This document shows, piece by piece, positions 14,142-20,543 of a stretch of 20,543 nt of DNA. This stretch comes from Spirochaetaceae bacterium (GTDB taxonomy: Bacteria > Spirochaetota > Spirochaetia > Treponematales > Breznakiellaceae), in assembly GCA_031257135.1 (NCBI GenBank), contig JAIRPH010000083.1:1-20543 (forward strand), in the 5' to 3' direction. Position numbers and translations under genes: made by a program. Positions within the stretch are counted from its first letter, which is position 1, and each line of letters starts with the position of its first letter. The notes under the pieces are model-generated. The model was given only the letters and a program-made list of their open reading frames with translations, searched no databases and was not told where the DNA came from.

Positions 14142-15617
14142 ATGAAAATTTTGATGGCTTCCAGCGAAGCGGTTCCTTTTGCAAAAACCGGCGGTCTTGC
14201 CGATGCGGTTTCCGCGCTGTCTCTCGCTCTGGCGAAGATCGGGCATGAAATTAAGATCGTCCTTCCCCGGTATTACAACATCAACCGGTCTGAGCTGACT
14301 CAGCTCGAAGGAGAGATGGGGGTTCCAGTCGGCGGCGGCGAAGAATGGAGCGCGGTGTATACAACGGAACTGCCGGGATCGCCGAAAAAGAACCCGGTGG
14401 CGGTGTATTTTATCGACCACGAACAGTTTTTCGGCAGAGACGGCATCTACGGAGTCCCCTGGGAGCCGGATTTTCTGGACAATCCCCGGCGGTTTACCTT
14501 TTTTTGCAGAGCGGTATTTCAGGTCTGCCGTAAAATCGGCTGGTATCCTGATGTTCTGCACGCCCACGATTGGCCCGCCGCGCTGGTCCCGGTATTTTTG
14601 AAATATGGAGAGAAGCAAAGGGATTTCAGCAAGACCGTTTCCGCGCTGACCATCCATAATCTGGGATATCAGGGAGTGTATAACAAGGATAACTTTCATT
14701 ATACTAATCTCGGCTGGGATGTGTTCTACAACGCCGGCTTCGACGACTGGAATATGATGAACTTCCTCAAAGCCGGGCTTAACGCCGCGGACAAGCTCAA
14801 CACGGTCTCTCCGAATTACGCCAGAGAAACGCAGACTTCGATTCACGGCTTCCGGCTCGACGGAGTCCTCCGCTACCGTTCCGCGGATTACCTGGGTATT
14901 CTCAACGGCATCGATACGAATGTCTGGAATCCGCAAAAGGATAAGTTCATCCCCAAAACCTACGGGATCAAAGACATGAGCGGCAAAGCCGACGCAAAAG
15001 CGGCTCTGCAAGAAACCTTCGGATTGCCCCCCAATCCGGACGTGCCGGTTGTCGGCATGATAACCCGCCTTACCGAGCAGAAAGGAGTAGGCGAAGTCTT
15101 CGGTCCGGCCTACGGCTCCGCGTGGTCTATCTGCCGGGACATGAATTTACAGGTAGTCCTCCTCGGCTCCGGGGAGCCGTGGTGCGAAAATGAGATTAAA
15201 AGCCTTTCCTATCGGCTGTCCAACTTCAAAGCCCATATCGGCTACTCCGAAAAGGAAAGCCACCTCATTGAGGCGGGAAGCGATTTTTTCCTCATGCCCA
15301 GCCGATATGAACCCTGCGGACTGAACCAGATGTATTCTCTTGCCTACGGAACTCTGCCGATTGTACGCAATACCGGAGGTTTAGCCGATACCGTGCAGAA
15401 CTTCAATGAAGAAACCGGCGCAGGCACCGGTTTTATGTTCGACGATCTGACCCCTTCCGCGATTTATAATACCGTAGGCTGGGCGGTCTGGGCGTACTAC
15501 AACCGGCGGTCTCAAATCGAAGCCATGCGGATTACCGGCATGAAACATAGTTTTTCATGGGAAAAGTCGGCGAAGAAGTATATCGAAATGTACGAAGCCG
15601 CGTGCGCGGTACGGTAG
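14142..15617 (+). CDS. glgA: Glycogen synthase, ADP-glucose type (GT5)
   Basis: 491 residues from ATG 14142, which gives the canonical MKILMASSEAVPFAKTGGLA start; a TTG at 14106 in the preceding gene's tail is not needed. K15 in KTGGL binds ADP-glucose. HAHDW (140-144), TIHNLGYQG and GILNGIDTNVWNP are the usual N-domain and hinge motifs. E390 in SRYEPCGLNQ is the catalytic-site glutamate, followed by NTGGLADTV. It transfers glucose from ADP-glucose to the non-reducing end of an alpha-1,4-glucan in the cytoplasm. AGAGG at 14126-14130 is the likely ribosome-binding site. It sits 22 nt behind the ACT gene, with no other glycogen genes nearby. Confidence 0.95.
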   Translation: MKILMASSEAVPFAKTGGLADAVSALSLALAKIGHEIKIVLPRYYNINRSELTQLEGEMGVPVGGGEEWSAVYTTELPGSPKKNPVAVYFIDHEQFFGRDGIYGVPWEPDFLDNPRRFTFFCRAVFQVCRKIGWYPDVLHAHDWPAALVPVFLKYGEKQRDFSKTVSALTIHNLGYQGVYNKDNFHYTNLGWDVFYNAGFDDWNMMNFLKAGLNAADKLNTVSPNYARETQTSIHGFRLDGVLRYRSADYLGILNGIDTNVWNPQKDKFIPKTYGIKDMSGKADAKAALQETFGLPPNPDVPVVGMITRLTEQKGVGEVFGPAYGSAWSICRDMNLQVVLLGSGEPWCENEIKSLSYRLSNFKAHIGYSEKESHLIEAGSDFFLMPSRYEPCGLNQMYSLAYGTLPIVRNTGGLADTVQNFNEETGAGTGFMFDDLTPSAIYNTVGWAVWAYYNRRSQIEAMRITGMKHSFSWEKSAKKYIEMYEAACAVR

Positions 15618-15618
15618 C

Positions 15619-15664
15619 CGCGAAACGCCTAAGAACCGCGGATATGGTTCTTGGGCGTTTCGCG
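15619..15664. terminator. Strong bidirectional hairpin between glgA and the MCP gene
   Basis: A 19-bp stem (15619-15637 with 15646-15664, one wobble) and an 8-nt loop fill the gap between two convergent genes. It starts 2 nt after the glgA stop and ends 5 nt before the stop of the minus-strand gene. Only short T-runs flank it (ATTTTAA on the + side). Confidence 0.8.
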
Positions 15665-15668
15665 AATT

Positions 15669-17456
15669 TTAATCGAACCGTATCTCCAGATACGCGTCGG
15701 ATAATTTCTTTACCGAGATAGGAGTTTTGAAGAATTTGCCTGTCCCCTTAAAGAGAGCGATGCAGAGGTCTATCATATTCCGTTTTGATATATAATGCAC
15801 CCGTACAGTGCGTTCGTCGATTTCCTCGTACTCAAAACGAGGCGGGCGGGCGTTAGGCATTATTTTTATTATATTGCCGTGGAGTTTATCCAAGTTCATA
15901 ATAAAGGCTTTAGCTTCTTTAATGCCGTAATAGCAGGCTTGATAGTGTTTCGGCGCGTAGACCGTTGACCAATAGTCGCCGAAGGCGTTCCATACCTGCT
16001 GAAGAGAAAGATTTAATACCGCGCAGATATTTGTCAGTATCCGCTGAACGGTTTCCATGTCAACGTCCATGACTCGGTCGAGCTGTAAATTTTCCGGCAG
16101 GCTGGATTTCCGCAATACCTCCCGCCATTTTTCCTGTCCGCCGACGCTTTTTACCAGTTCTTCAAAGCATATAAGGATGGTTCCTTTCATGCTCTGTTTA
16201 GTTGCGTCAAAGTTTTGCAGTTCCGATACCTTGAATCCTGACGCGGCGTTTTGCAGTTCCTTTATGATTACCAGATTAAGCCTGATGAGATCGACCGATT
16301 GTCTGGTAGATTCCATTACCGCATCAGGCGAGATGACCGCGGACTGTTTTACCGCTTCATTAGTGATTGAAACTACTTGTTTGGACTCATGCTGAAGCGC
16401 GTCGCTTCGGGCGTTTATTTTTTGAGAACCTTCGTACACAGCGGCGCTGTTTTGTTCTATTTCGGTAAACTGTTTTTCGATGCGTTCGGCGTTTTCCGTT
16501 TGTCCTTGTACGCCTTTGAGCATGGATTCCTGATTGGCGGTTACTTTTTCTACCGAAACAAAAATGGCGTCAAAAATATGATTGGCGTTTTTCGCGGTTT
16601 GTACGGCGTTTATCATTGAGTCTTTCAGGTCTTTCATGCTTTCGGCGATGATTCGGGATTGAGCGTTTGAATTTTCCGCCAGTTTCCGAATTTCATCGGC
16701 TACCACTGAAAAGCCTTTTCCTACATCGCCTGCATGAGCCGCTTCGATTGCCGCGTTCATCGCAAGCAGGTTGGTCTGGCTTGCGATAACGTTGATGACT
16801 TTATTCGCCTCAAAGACCGTATTGAGTTTCATGTTTAAGGCTTCCATAGTAGTTTGAATTCCGGTGACCGCGTCTCGTCCGGCTTTGGCGTTGCGGTTTA
16901 ATCCTTCGTATTCAGAACTGTTGCTTTGGGTAAGTTCGGCTATGTCTCTGATGCCGGAAGTCAAATCCGCAAGATGAGCAGACCCCGCTTTCAGAAGCGC
17001 GGTCTGCTGAGTGATGCGGCTGTTTTGTTCTATCATTTCCTGATGTATTTCCTGCACATGGTTGGAAACTCTGCCCGCGCTTTCCGATTGGGAATTGACC
17101 AGCGTTTTAACTCCGCCGATGGACTGGGTAATATCTTCGATATTTTTAATGATATGCTCTATTGATTTATGTAACGCTTCGGCGTTTTCGTCGGTCAGCT
17201 TTGTTCCCAGTTGAATCTGGTACATGATCCGGTCAAACTGGGTAACAAAGTCGTTGAGCAGGTTATGAACTCTGCTCAAACTGTCTGAGCCGTCCGCTTT
17301 CAGGCGCAGGGTTAGATTCCCGCCGCCTTCAGAAAGCTGGGTAAGATGCTGAGTCATCTCCTGTATCGAACGCGGTTTCCCTCTGCCTCGAAAGATAATG
17401 ACAAGCGTTTCGGCAATAATTACTCCGATTAAGGCGAATATAATCAAAACAGTCAT
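15669..17456 (-). CDS. Methyl-accepting chemotaxis protein with C-terminal H-NOX (haem NO-binding) domain
   Basis: 595 residues. One N-terminal membrane helix (about 2-22) is followed directly by a cytoplasmic coiled coil with no periplasmic sensor. The MCP signalling hairpin is at about 217-263 (NLLAMNAAIEAAHAGDVGKG, FSVVADEIRKLAE). Residues 423-595 form an H-NOX domain: it begins MKGTIL, has the proximal haem histidine H526 (NLDKLHGNI), the ARPP segment and the YxSxR motif Y555-S557-R559. Aligned by eye to Thermoanaerobacter H-NOX, distal residues W9, N74 and Y140 correspond to F431, W496 and L564. Loss of the tyrosine suggests NO/CO rather than O2 binding. It would feed a gas signal to CheA/CheW. 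The ATG is preceded by a promoter, not a Shine-Dalgarno sequence. Confidence 0.92.
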   Translation of the reverse strand: MTVLIIFALIGVIIAETLVIIFRGRGKPRSIQEMTQHLTQLSEGGGNLTLRLKADGSDSLSRVHNLLNDFVTQFDRIMYQIQLGTKLTDENAEALHKSIEHIIKNIEDITQSIGGVKTLVNSQSESAGRVSNHVQEIHQEMIEQNSRITQQTALLKAGSAHLADLTSGIRDIAELTQSNSSEYEGLNRNAKAGRDAVTGIQTTMEALNMKLNTVFEANKVINVIASQTNLLAMNAAIEAAHAGDVGKGFSVVADEIRKLAENSNAQSRIIAESMKDLKDSMINAVQTAKNANHIFDAIFVSVEKVTANQESMLKGVQGQTENAERIEKQFTEIEQNSAAVYEGSQKINARSDALQHESKQVVSITNEAVKQSAVISPDAVMESTRQSVDLIRLNLVIIKELQNAASGFKVSELQNFDATKQSMKGTILICFEELVKSVGGQEKWREVLRKSSLPENLQLDRVMDVDMETVQRILTNICAVLNLSLQQVWNAFGDYWSTVYAPKHYQACYYGIKEAKAFIMNLDKLHGNIIKIMPNARPPRFEYEEIDERTVRVHYISKRNMIDLCIALFKGTGKFFKTPISVKKLSDAYLEIRFD

Positions 17457-17462
17457 AGAAAC

Positions 17463-17491
17463 ACTATACCATACCTCAAAATCCTCGTCAA
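17463..17491 (-). promoter_or_regulatory. Promoter of the MCP/H-NOX gene, adjacent to its ATG
   Basis: On the minus strand TTGACG (17491-17486), a 17-bp spacer and TATAGT (17468-17463), 5/6 and 5/6 matches. The -10 box ends 6 nt before ATG 17456, so the transcript should begin at the start codon. It lies in the 74-nt gap behind the response-regulator gene, giving the MCP its own promoter. Confidence 0.7.
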
Positions 17492-17530
17492 CATATTTTG
17501 TTTCCGACGCCGTTTCGCACGGGATTGGGA

Positions 17531-18898
17531 CTAATCGGTATCTTCCGGGCTTTTCAGTTTGTAGACTTTAATTTTGTTCAGGATAGTTTTCCGGCTGATG
17601 CCCAACGCTTCGGCCGCTTTAGTCCGGTTTCCCTGATACTGAGTCAGCGCGTCCCGAATCGCTTCTTTTTCTATGCTTTCCAGCGATTTAGCGGCGGTTT
17701 GAACCCCTGAAGAAGGTTCAAGAGATTCGTCGTTTCCGCCGTGAAGAGTACAGAGATTCATATCTTCGGGCTTTATGGTATGACCGTCGCTGTAGATAAG
17801 CCCTCGTTCCAGTATATTTTCCAGTTCCCGGATATTTCCGGGATAAGCATAAGAACAGAGTTTGTCCAGCCCTTCCGGGGCGATCTTAGGAACGGAACGT
17901 CCCATGCGGGAAGCCAGCTTGTTAAGCAGATGATCTATCAAGAGGGGAATGTCTTCGGCGCGCTCCCGCAGGGGCGGGAGTTCGATTCTGAATACGTTAA
18001 GCCGGTAGTAAAGGTCTTCCCGGAACGAGCCGTCTCGAACCATAGCCTCCAAGTCCCGATTGGTAGCGGATACGATCCGGGCGTTTACCGGAATATCGTT
18101 CATGCCTCCGAGTCGGCGGATTTTCCGTTCCTGCAAAACCCGGAGGAGCTTCACCTGAAGGGGAAGCGGCATTTCTCCGATCTCATCGAGAAAGAGACAG
18201 CCTTTTCCGGCAAGCTCGAACAGTCCGGGTTTTCGGTTTACCGCGCCGGTGAACGCTCCTTTTTCATGTCCGAACAGCTCGCTTTCCATGAGTCCTTCGT
18301 GAATCCCGCCGATGTTTACCGCTACAAACGGCTCGTCTCGGTTTAGGCTCCGGGCGTGAATCTCCCGGGCGGCAACTTCCTTGCCGGTTCCGCTTTCGCC
18401 GGTTACGAGAACGGTTACGTCGGTGGATGCGATCTTATCGATCTGCCGGGAAAGCTGGCTCATGGCTTCGGTATTGCCGATAAGCCCGCTTTCCCGGTTC
18501 AAGTCCGTCCGTTTTCCGGCTTCAATCATATCTTCCCGGCGGCGGTTTTCCAGCAAAGCCCGGAGTTTAATCACCAGTTCCGCGGGATCAAAGGGCTTAA
18601 CCAGATAGTCTTTCGCTCCTGATTTCAGGGCAAGCACCGCGTCAGAAATTTGTCCGTGCGCGGAAATCATAATCACCGGCGAGCGGATTCCTCTCTGCTG
18701 TATCCATTCCAATACTTCTTGCCCGCTCATGCCGGGAAGTTTCAAATCCAGCAGTACCGCATCGAACCGATCCCGTTCGAGAAAGCCCAGAGCCGCTTCG
18801 CCGCTTTCCGCGTACTCTGACTCGATTCCCTCAAGACCGAGATATTTCTTGAGCGAACTGCGGATGTTTTTTTCATCGTCTACGATTAATATCGCCAT
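17531..18898 (-). CDS. NtrC-family sigma54-dependent response regulator
   Basis: 455 residues in three domains. The receiver (1-120) has acidic D7 and D8, phospho-acceptor D51 (LLDLKLPG), S79 and K101. The AAA+ domain (about 138-370) has Walker A GESGTGKE (167-174), the sigma54-contacting GAFTGA loop (214-219) and Walker B LFLDEIGEM (235-243). The C-terminal Fis-type helix-turn-helix is at about 410-450 (NRTKAAEALGISRKTILNKI). On phosphorylation it should assemble and drive open-complex formation by RNA polymerase with sigma54 at its target promoters. Its start codon directly follows the TAA of the kinase gene (no gap) and GGAGCAGG lies within the kinase end, so the two are translationally coupled partners. 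No clear sigma54 promoter was found in the window. Confidence 0.95.
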   Translation of the reverse strand: MAILIVDDEKNIRSSLKKYLGLEGIESEYAESGEAALGFLERDRFDAVLLDLKLPGMSGQEVLEWIQQRGIRSPVIMISAHGQISDAVLALKSGAKDYLVKPFDPAELVIKLRALLENRRREDMIEAGKRTDLNRESGLIGNTEAMSQLSRQIDKIASTDVTVLVTGESGTGKEVAAREIHARSLNRDEPFVAVNIGGIHEGLMESELFGHEKGAFTGAVNRKPGLFELAGKGCLFLDEIGEMPLPLQVKLLRVLQERKIRRLGGMNDIPVNARIVSATNRDLEAMVRDGSFREDLYYRLNVFRIELPPLRERAEDIPLLIDHLLNKLASRMGRSVPKIAPEGLDKLCSYAYPGNIRELENILERGLIYSDGHTIKPEDMNLCTLHGGNDESLEPSSGVQTAAKSLESIEKEAIRDALTQYQGNRTKAAEALGISRKTILNKIKVYKLKSPEDTD

Positions 18899-20233
18899 TT
18901 ATCCTGCTCCCCGCTCGGCTTGATGATCGGGAACCGATACCCATTCGGGAATGTTGATTCGCGCTACGGTTCCTCCTCCTTCCCGGCGTTCCAGAACGAT
19001 GGAACCGTCAACGGCTTCCACGAAGCGTTTGCTGATAGAAAGCCCGATTCCCGTACCCGCGCTTTTCCGGGTAAAAAAAGGATCGAATACCCGTTTCATA
19101 TCGGCGTCGCTTATTCCCTTTCCCCGATCAAAAACCTCGATGCTGATAAACCCGTTGTTTCGGGTAATGGATACGCCTACTTCCGCTTCGTCTCCGCCGG
19201 ATTCCAGCGCGTTCCGCAGGACGTTTTCAAAAACCGATCTAGCCCGGTATGGGTCCATGAAAACCGCGGCTTCTCCCAGAACGTTTTTGCGGACTATGTT
19301 TCTGCCGCAGAGCCTCTGGGCTGTTTCGGCGATCATCGGGTACACCGGCAGAGGAGCCTTATTTCCCTGCGCTTCCCGCAGATAATCATTGACCCGATAG
19401 GTCAGCTCTGAAAGCCGCTCGACCTCTTCGTCGATAATCGCAACCTCTTCCTGACCTGTATCCGGGAGGAGCTTCTTGAGAATACCCGTTTGAAGCCGTA
19501 TGGACAGCAGAGGATTCTTGATTTCATGGGCTAAGGTGCTTGCCGCCGCGCCGAGAACCACGAGATTTTTCTGCGCTTCAATGCGCTCCCGATACTCCCG
19601 ATTCCGGAGATACAGACGGCGGATATAAAAAACCGCGGCAAGCAGAGCCGCTTCGCACACCGGAAACAGAACCTCTGTCAGCGTCTGAACGCGCCAATAC
19701 GCGGGATGCGTTATATCAATGTATATATAATTCCCCGCGGCGAGAATATTAAAGGCGTTGACGAAATTCTCTTGAGCGGCGCGGTTAGGATTTTTACGCG
19801 GCGGCGCAGTCTGCATCGGACCGCCGAAAGGCGGAGAAGGACGCTCGTGATGCAGTACAAACTTAACCCGGTCTCCTTTCTTGTTCTGAATCGTGTACCG
19901 GTTGAATTTGTTCGTTTTCTGATCCCCGATAATACCTTCGTTGAAGACATCCGGCGCGTCGCCCCACCGGTACTGCAAAGACAGGTCTTCCCCATAAATG
20001 GCGAATCCGGCTATCCGCTCAGACAGAACCGGACTTGACTCAATGGCAGACCCGAAATCTTCATGCCCTCGAAGCTCGGTCACAATGCCGTTGAGAATCC
20101 GTTCGTTATCGTTGTCCCGGATAAGCCGCGCCCGGTCCCTCATAGTCCCCAGAATAAACAGCGTCAACGCTGAACCCAAAACCCAACAGAGAAGCCCAAC
20201 AATATATGATGACGTATGAACCAATATTTTCAT
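18899..20233 (-). CDS. Membrane sensor histidine kinase (NtrB/AtoS-like)
   Basis: 444 residues. Helices at about 9-30 and 186-204 bracket an extracytoplasmic sensor region of about 155 residues with a Pro-rich part (RPSPPFGGP); its ligand is unknown. Cytoplasmic parts: H236 in the H box (LAHEIKNPLLSIRLQ), N341 in the N box (NVLRNALES), D369 in DRGKG and GTGIGLS (393-399). The HEIKNP type H box is typical of kinases paired with NtrC-like regulators, which fits the regulator gene that follows without a gap. The ATG at 20233 lies 7 nt after an extended -10 box and has no Shine-Dalgarno sequence. No separate PAS domain is obvious. Confidence 0.93.
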   Translation of the reverse strand: MKILVHTSSYIVGLLCWVLGSALTLFILGTMRDRARLIRDNDNERILNGIVTELRGHEDFGSAIESSPVLSERIAGFAIYGEDLSLQYRWGDAPDVFNEGIIGDQKTNKFNRYTIQNKKGDRVKFVLHHERPSPPFGGPMQTAPPRKNPNRAAQENFVNAFNILAAGNYIYIDITHPAYWRVQTLTEVLFPVCEAALLAAVFYIRRLYLRNREYRERIEAQKNLVVLGAAASTLAHEIKNPLLSIRLQTGILKKLLPDTGQEEVAIIDEEVERLSELTYRVNDYLREAQGNKAPLPVYPMIAETAQRLCGRNIVRKNVLGEAAVFMDPYRARSVFENVLRNALESGGDEAEVGVSITRNNGFISIEVFDRGKGISDADMKRVFDPFFTRKSAGTGIGLSISKRFVEAVDGSIVLERREGGGTVARINIPEWVSVPDHQAERGAG

Positions 20234-20240
20234 TGGTATA

Positions 20241-20269
20241 AGTATATCAGAAATACGCCGAATAGGGAA
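20241..20269 (-). promoter_or_regulatory. Candidate promoter of the kinase-regulator operon
   Basis: On the minus strand an extended -10, TGA-TATACT (hexamer 20246-20241), ends 7 nt before ATG 20233. The -35 position at 17 bp (TTCCCT, 20269-20264) is poor (3/6), as expected for an extended -10 or an activated promoter. It overlaps the palindrome at 20266-20277. Confidence 0.5.
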
Positions 20270-20543
20270 CTAGTTCCGCCGGCGGGAACGGCAGACGCGA
20301 ATCGGTCCCCGCGCGCCTGCCGATAGAACTTGTTCTATGCCGAATAGAACTTGTTCTATGTACGATAAAACTCGTTCTGCTAAAAATAAAACGAGTTCTA
20401 TGCACGATAAAACTCGTTCTGCTGAAAATAAAACGATTCAGTCCAAAAGACCCGATTGTTCGGCTTTGAGCCGAATGAGTTTTGCTAAAAGCGGAACCAT
20501 CGGGACTAAAAGCCTCGATGGTTCTATCCTGAATAGAACGAGT
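20247..20543 (-). CDS. Possible C-terminal end of a heptapeptide-repeat protein (5' end outside window)
   Basis: On the minus strand one frame is open from the window edge to TGA 20249-20247, giving 98 codons. It reads as seven-residue units: DRTIEAF, SPDGSAF, SKTHSAQ, SRTIGSF, GLNRFIF, SRTSFIV, HRTRFIF, SRTSFIV, HRTSSIR, HRTSSIG. A non-repeat tail (about 23 residues) follows, and the stop lies 13 nt before the kinase ATG. R and T are kept in several diverged units with different codons (AGA, CGA; ACA, ACC, ACG, ACT), which hints at selection on protein. However, because the DNA is palindromic, a + frame is open as well (20274 to the edge). The DNA may therefore be non-coding, and the call is low. 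Confidence 0.25.
   Translation of the reverse strand, partial: TRSIQDRTIEAFSPDGSAFSKTHSAQSRTIGSFGLNRFIFSRTSFIVHRTRFIFSRTSFIVHRTSSIRHRTSSIGRRAGTDSRLPFPPAELVPYSAYF
20266..20277. promoter_or_regulatory. Perfect 12-bp palindrome at the kinase promoter
   Basis: GGAACTAGTTCC is a perfect dyad over the presumed -35 region of the kinase operon. It has the GAAC-NN-GTTC core also found in the units of the neighbouring 21-bp array, though it is not in phase with that array. It is a candidate operator. Confidence 0.45.
20323..20543. repeat. 21-bp periodic dyad-repeat array, continuing past the window edge
   Basis: Units start every 21 bp from 20323. Units 1 and 2 (20323-20338, 20344-20359) are both ATAGAACTTGTTCTAT. 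Units 3 and 5 (20365, 20407) are ATAAAACTCGTTCTGC, unit 4 (20386) is ATAAAACGAGTTCTAT, and unit 6 (20428) keeps only the left half. Units 7-10 are diverged but keep GTTC, GTTTTGC, GAAC or GTTCTAT exactly in phase, at 20458, 20479, 20494 and 20521. Unit 11 (20533) is cut by the edge. The core is RAAC-NN-GTTC with 5-bp spacers; units 3-4 and 5-6 also repeat as a 42-bp pair. The 310 bp from 20234 hold this array and the kinase promoter. Confidence 0.88.

Noticed and set aside
14100..15011. 303-codon open frame on the minus strand
   Set aside because: Opposite glgA, whose active-site motifs are intact; no domain in the antisense product.
17741..18346. 201-codon open frame on the + strand
   Set aside because: Antisense to the NtrC-type regulator, whose Walker and GAFTGA motifs are clear.
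20323..20543. CRISPR array
   Set aside because: The units are 16-bp dyads with 5-bp spacers that are themselves similar; CRISPR repeats and spacers are longer and spacers are unique. No cas genes are present.
1..20543. tRNA, rRNA, insertion sequences, prophage genes
   Set aside because: No cloverleaf with a TTC-loop signature, no rRNA core sequence, no transposase or integrase motifs and no flanking direct repeats were seen.

Overview
The window (about 50% G+C) reads like a chromosome segment of a Treponema-type spirochaete, most likely a gut-associated species. The reasons are surface lipoproteins with 'GGGVYVGSGTFTMSGG' repeats, a homopolymeric G tract at an outer-membrane gene, loosely spelled lipoboxes, exported SUMF1-domain and VWA proteins, and glycogen and two-component genes with spirochaete-like sequences. 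The genus assignment is inference from family knowledge, not from a search.

Layout. 1-184: C-terminal end of a membrane protein. 185-481: a gene-free stretch with five consecutive inverted repeats. 482-3089: a sigma70-type promoter, then an aminotransferase and an orphan solute-binding lipoprotein (+). 3095-3454: a small unknown protein (-). 3575-6290: an exported SUMF1-domain protein and an exported VWA protein (+), closed by a hairpin. 6345-7040: a GntR/FCD regulator (+). 7117-12163: a three-gene surface operon on the minus strand: outer-membrane beta-barrel candidate, then an Fn3/PPC-type lipoprotein, then a beta-helix repeat lipoprotein. 12392-15617: phenylacetate-CoA ligase, double-ACT protein and glycogen synthase (+), ending in a 19-bp hairpin shared with the convergent gene. 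15669-20233 (-): an MCP fused at its C terminus to an H-NOX gas-sensing domain, an NtrC-type response regulator and its sensor kinase. 20323-20543: a 21-bp periodic dyad array running off the right edge.

Most notable points. (1) The beta-barrel gene has no usable start near its signal peptide. Its frame runs back through a 19-C tract to an ATG preceded by a Shine-Dalgarno sequence. With 19 C the frame is OFF; 17 or 20 C would join the parts. This predicts phase variation of the barrel, and perhaps of the two translationally coupled lipoproteins behind it. (2) The MCP carries H-NOX at the C terminus, the reverse of the best-known H-NOX-MCP order, with the haem histidine and YxSxR motif kept but the distal tyrosine position occupied by leucine. 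(3) Four genes have a -10 hexamer 6-7 nt before the ATG and no Shine-Dalgarno, which points to leaderless mRNAs. (4) The 21-bp array is strictly phased over eleven units and could be an operator array or a heptapeptide-coding repeat.
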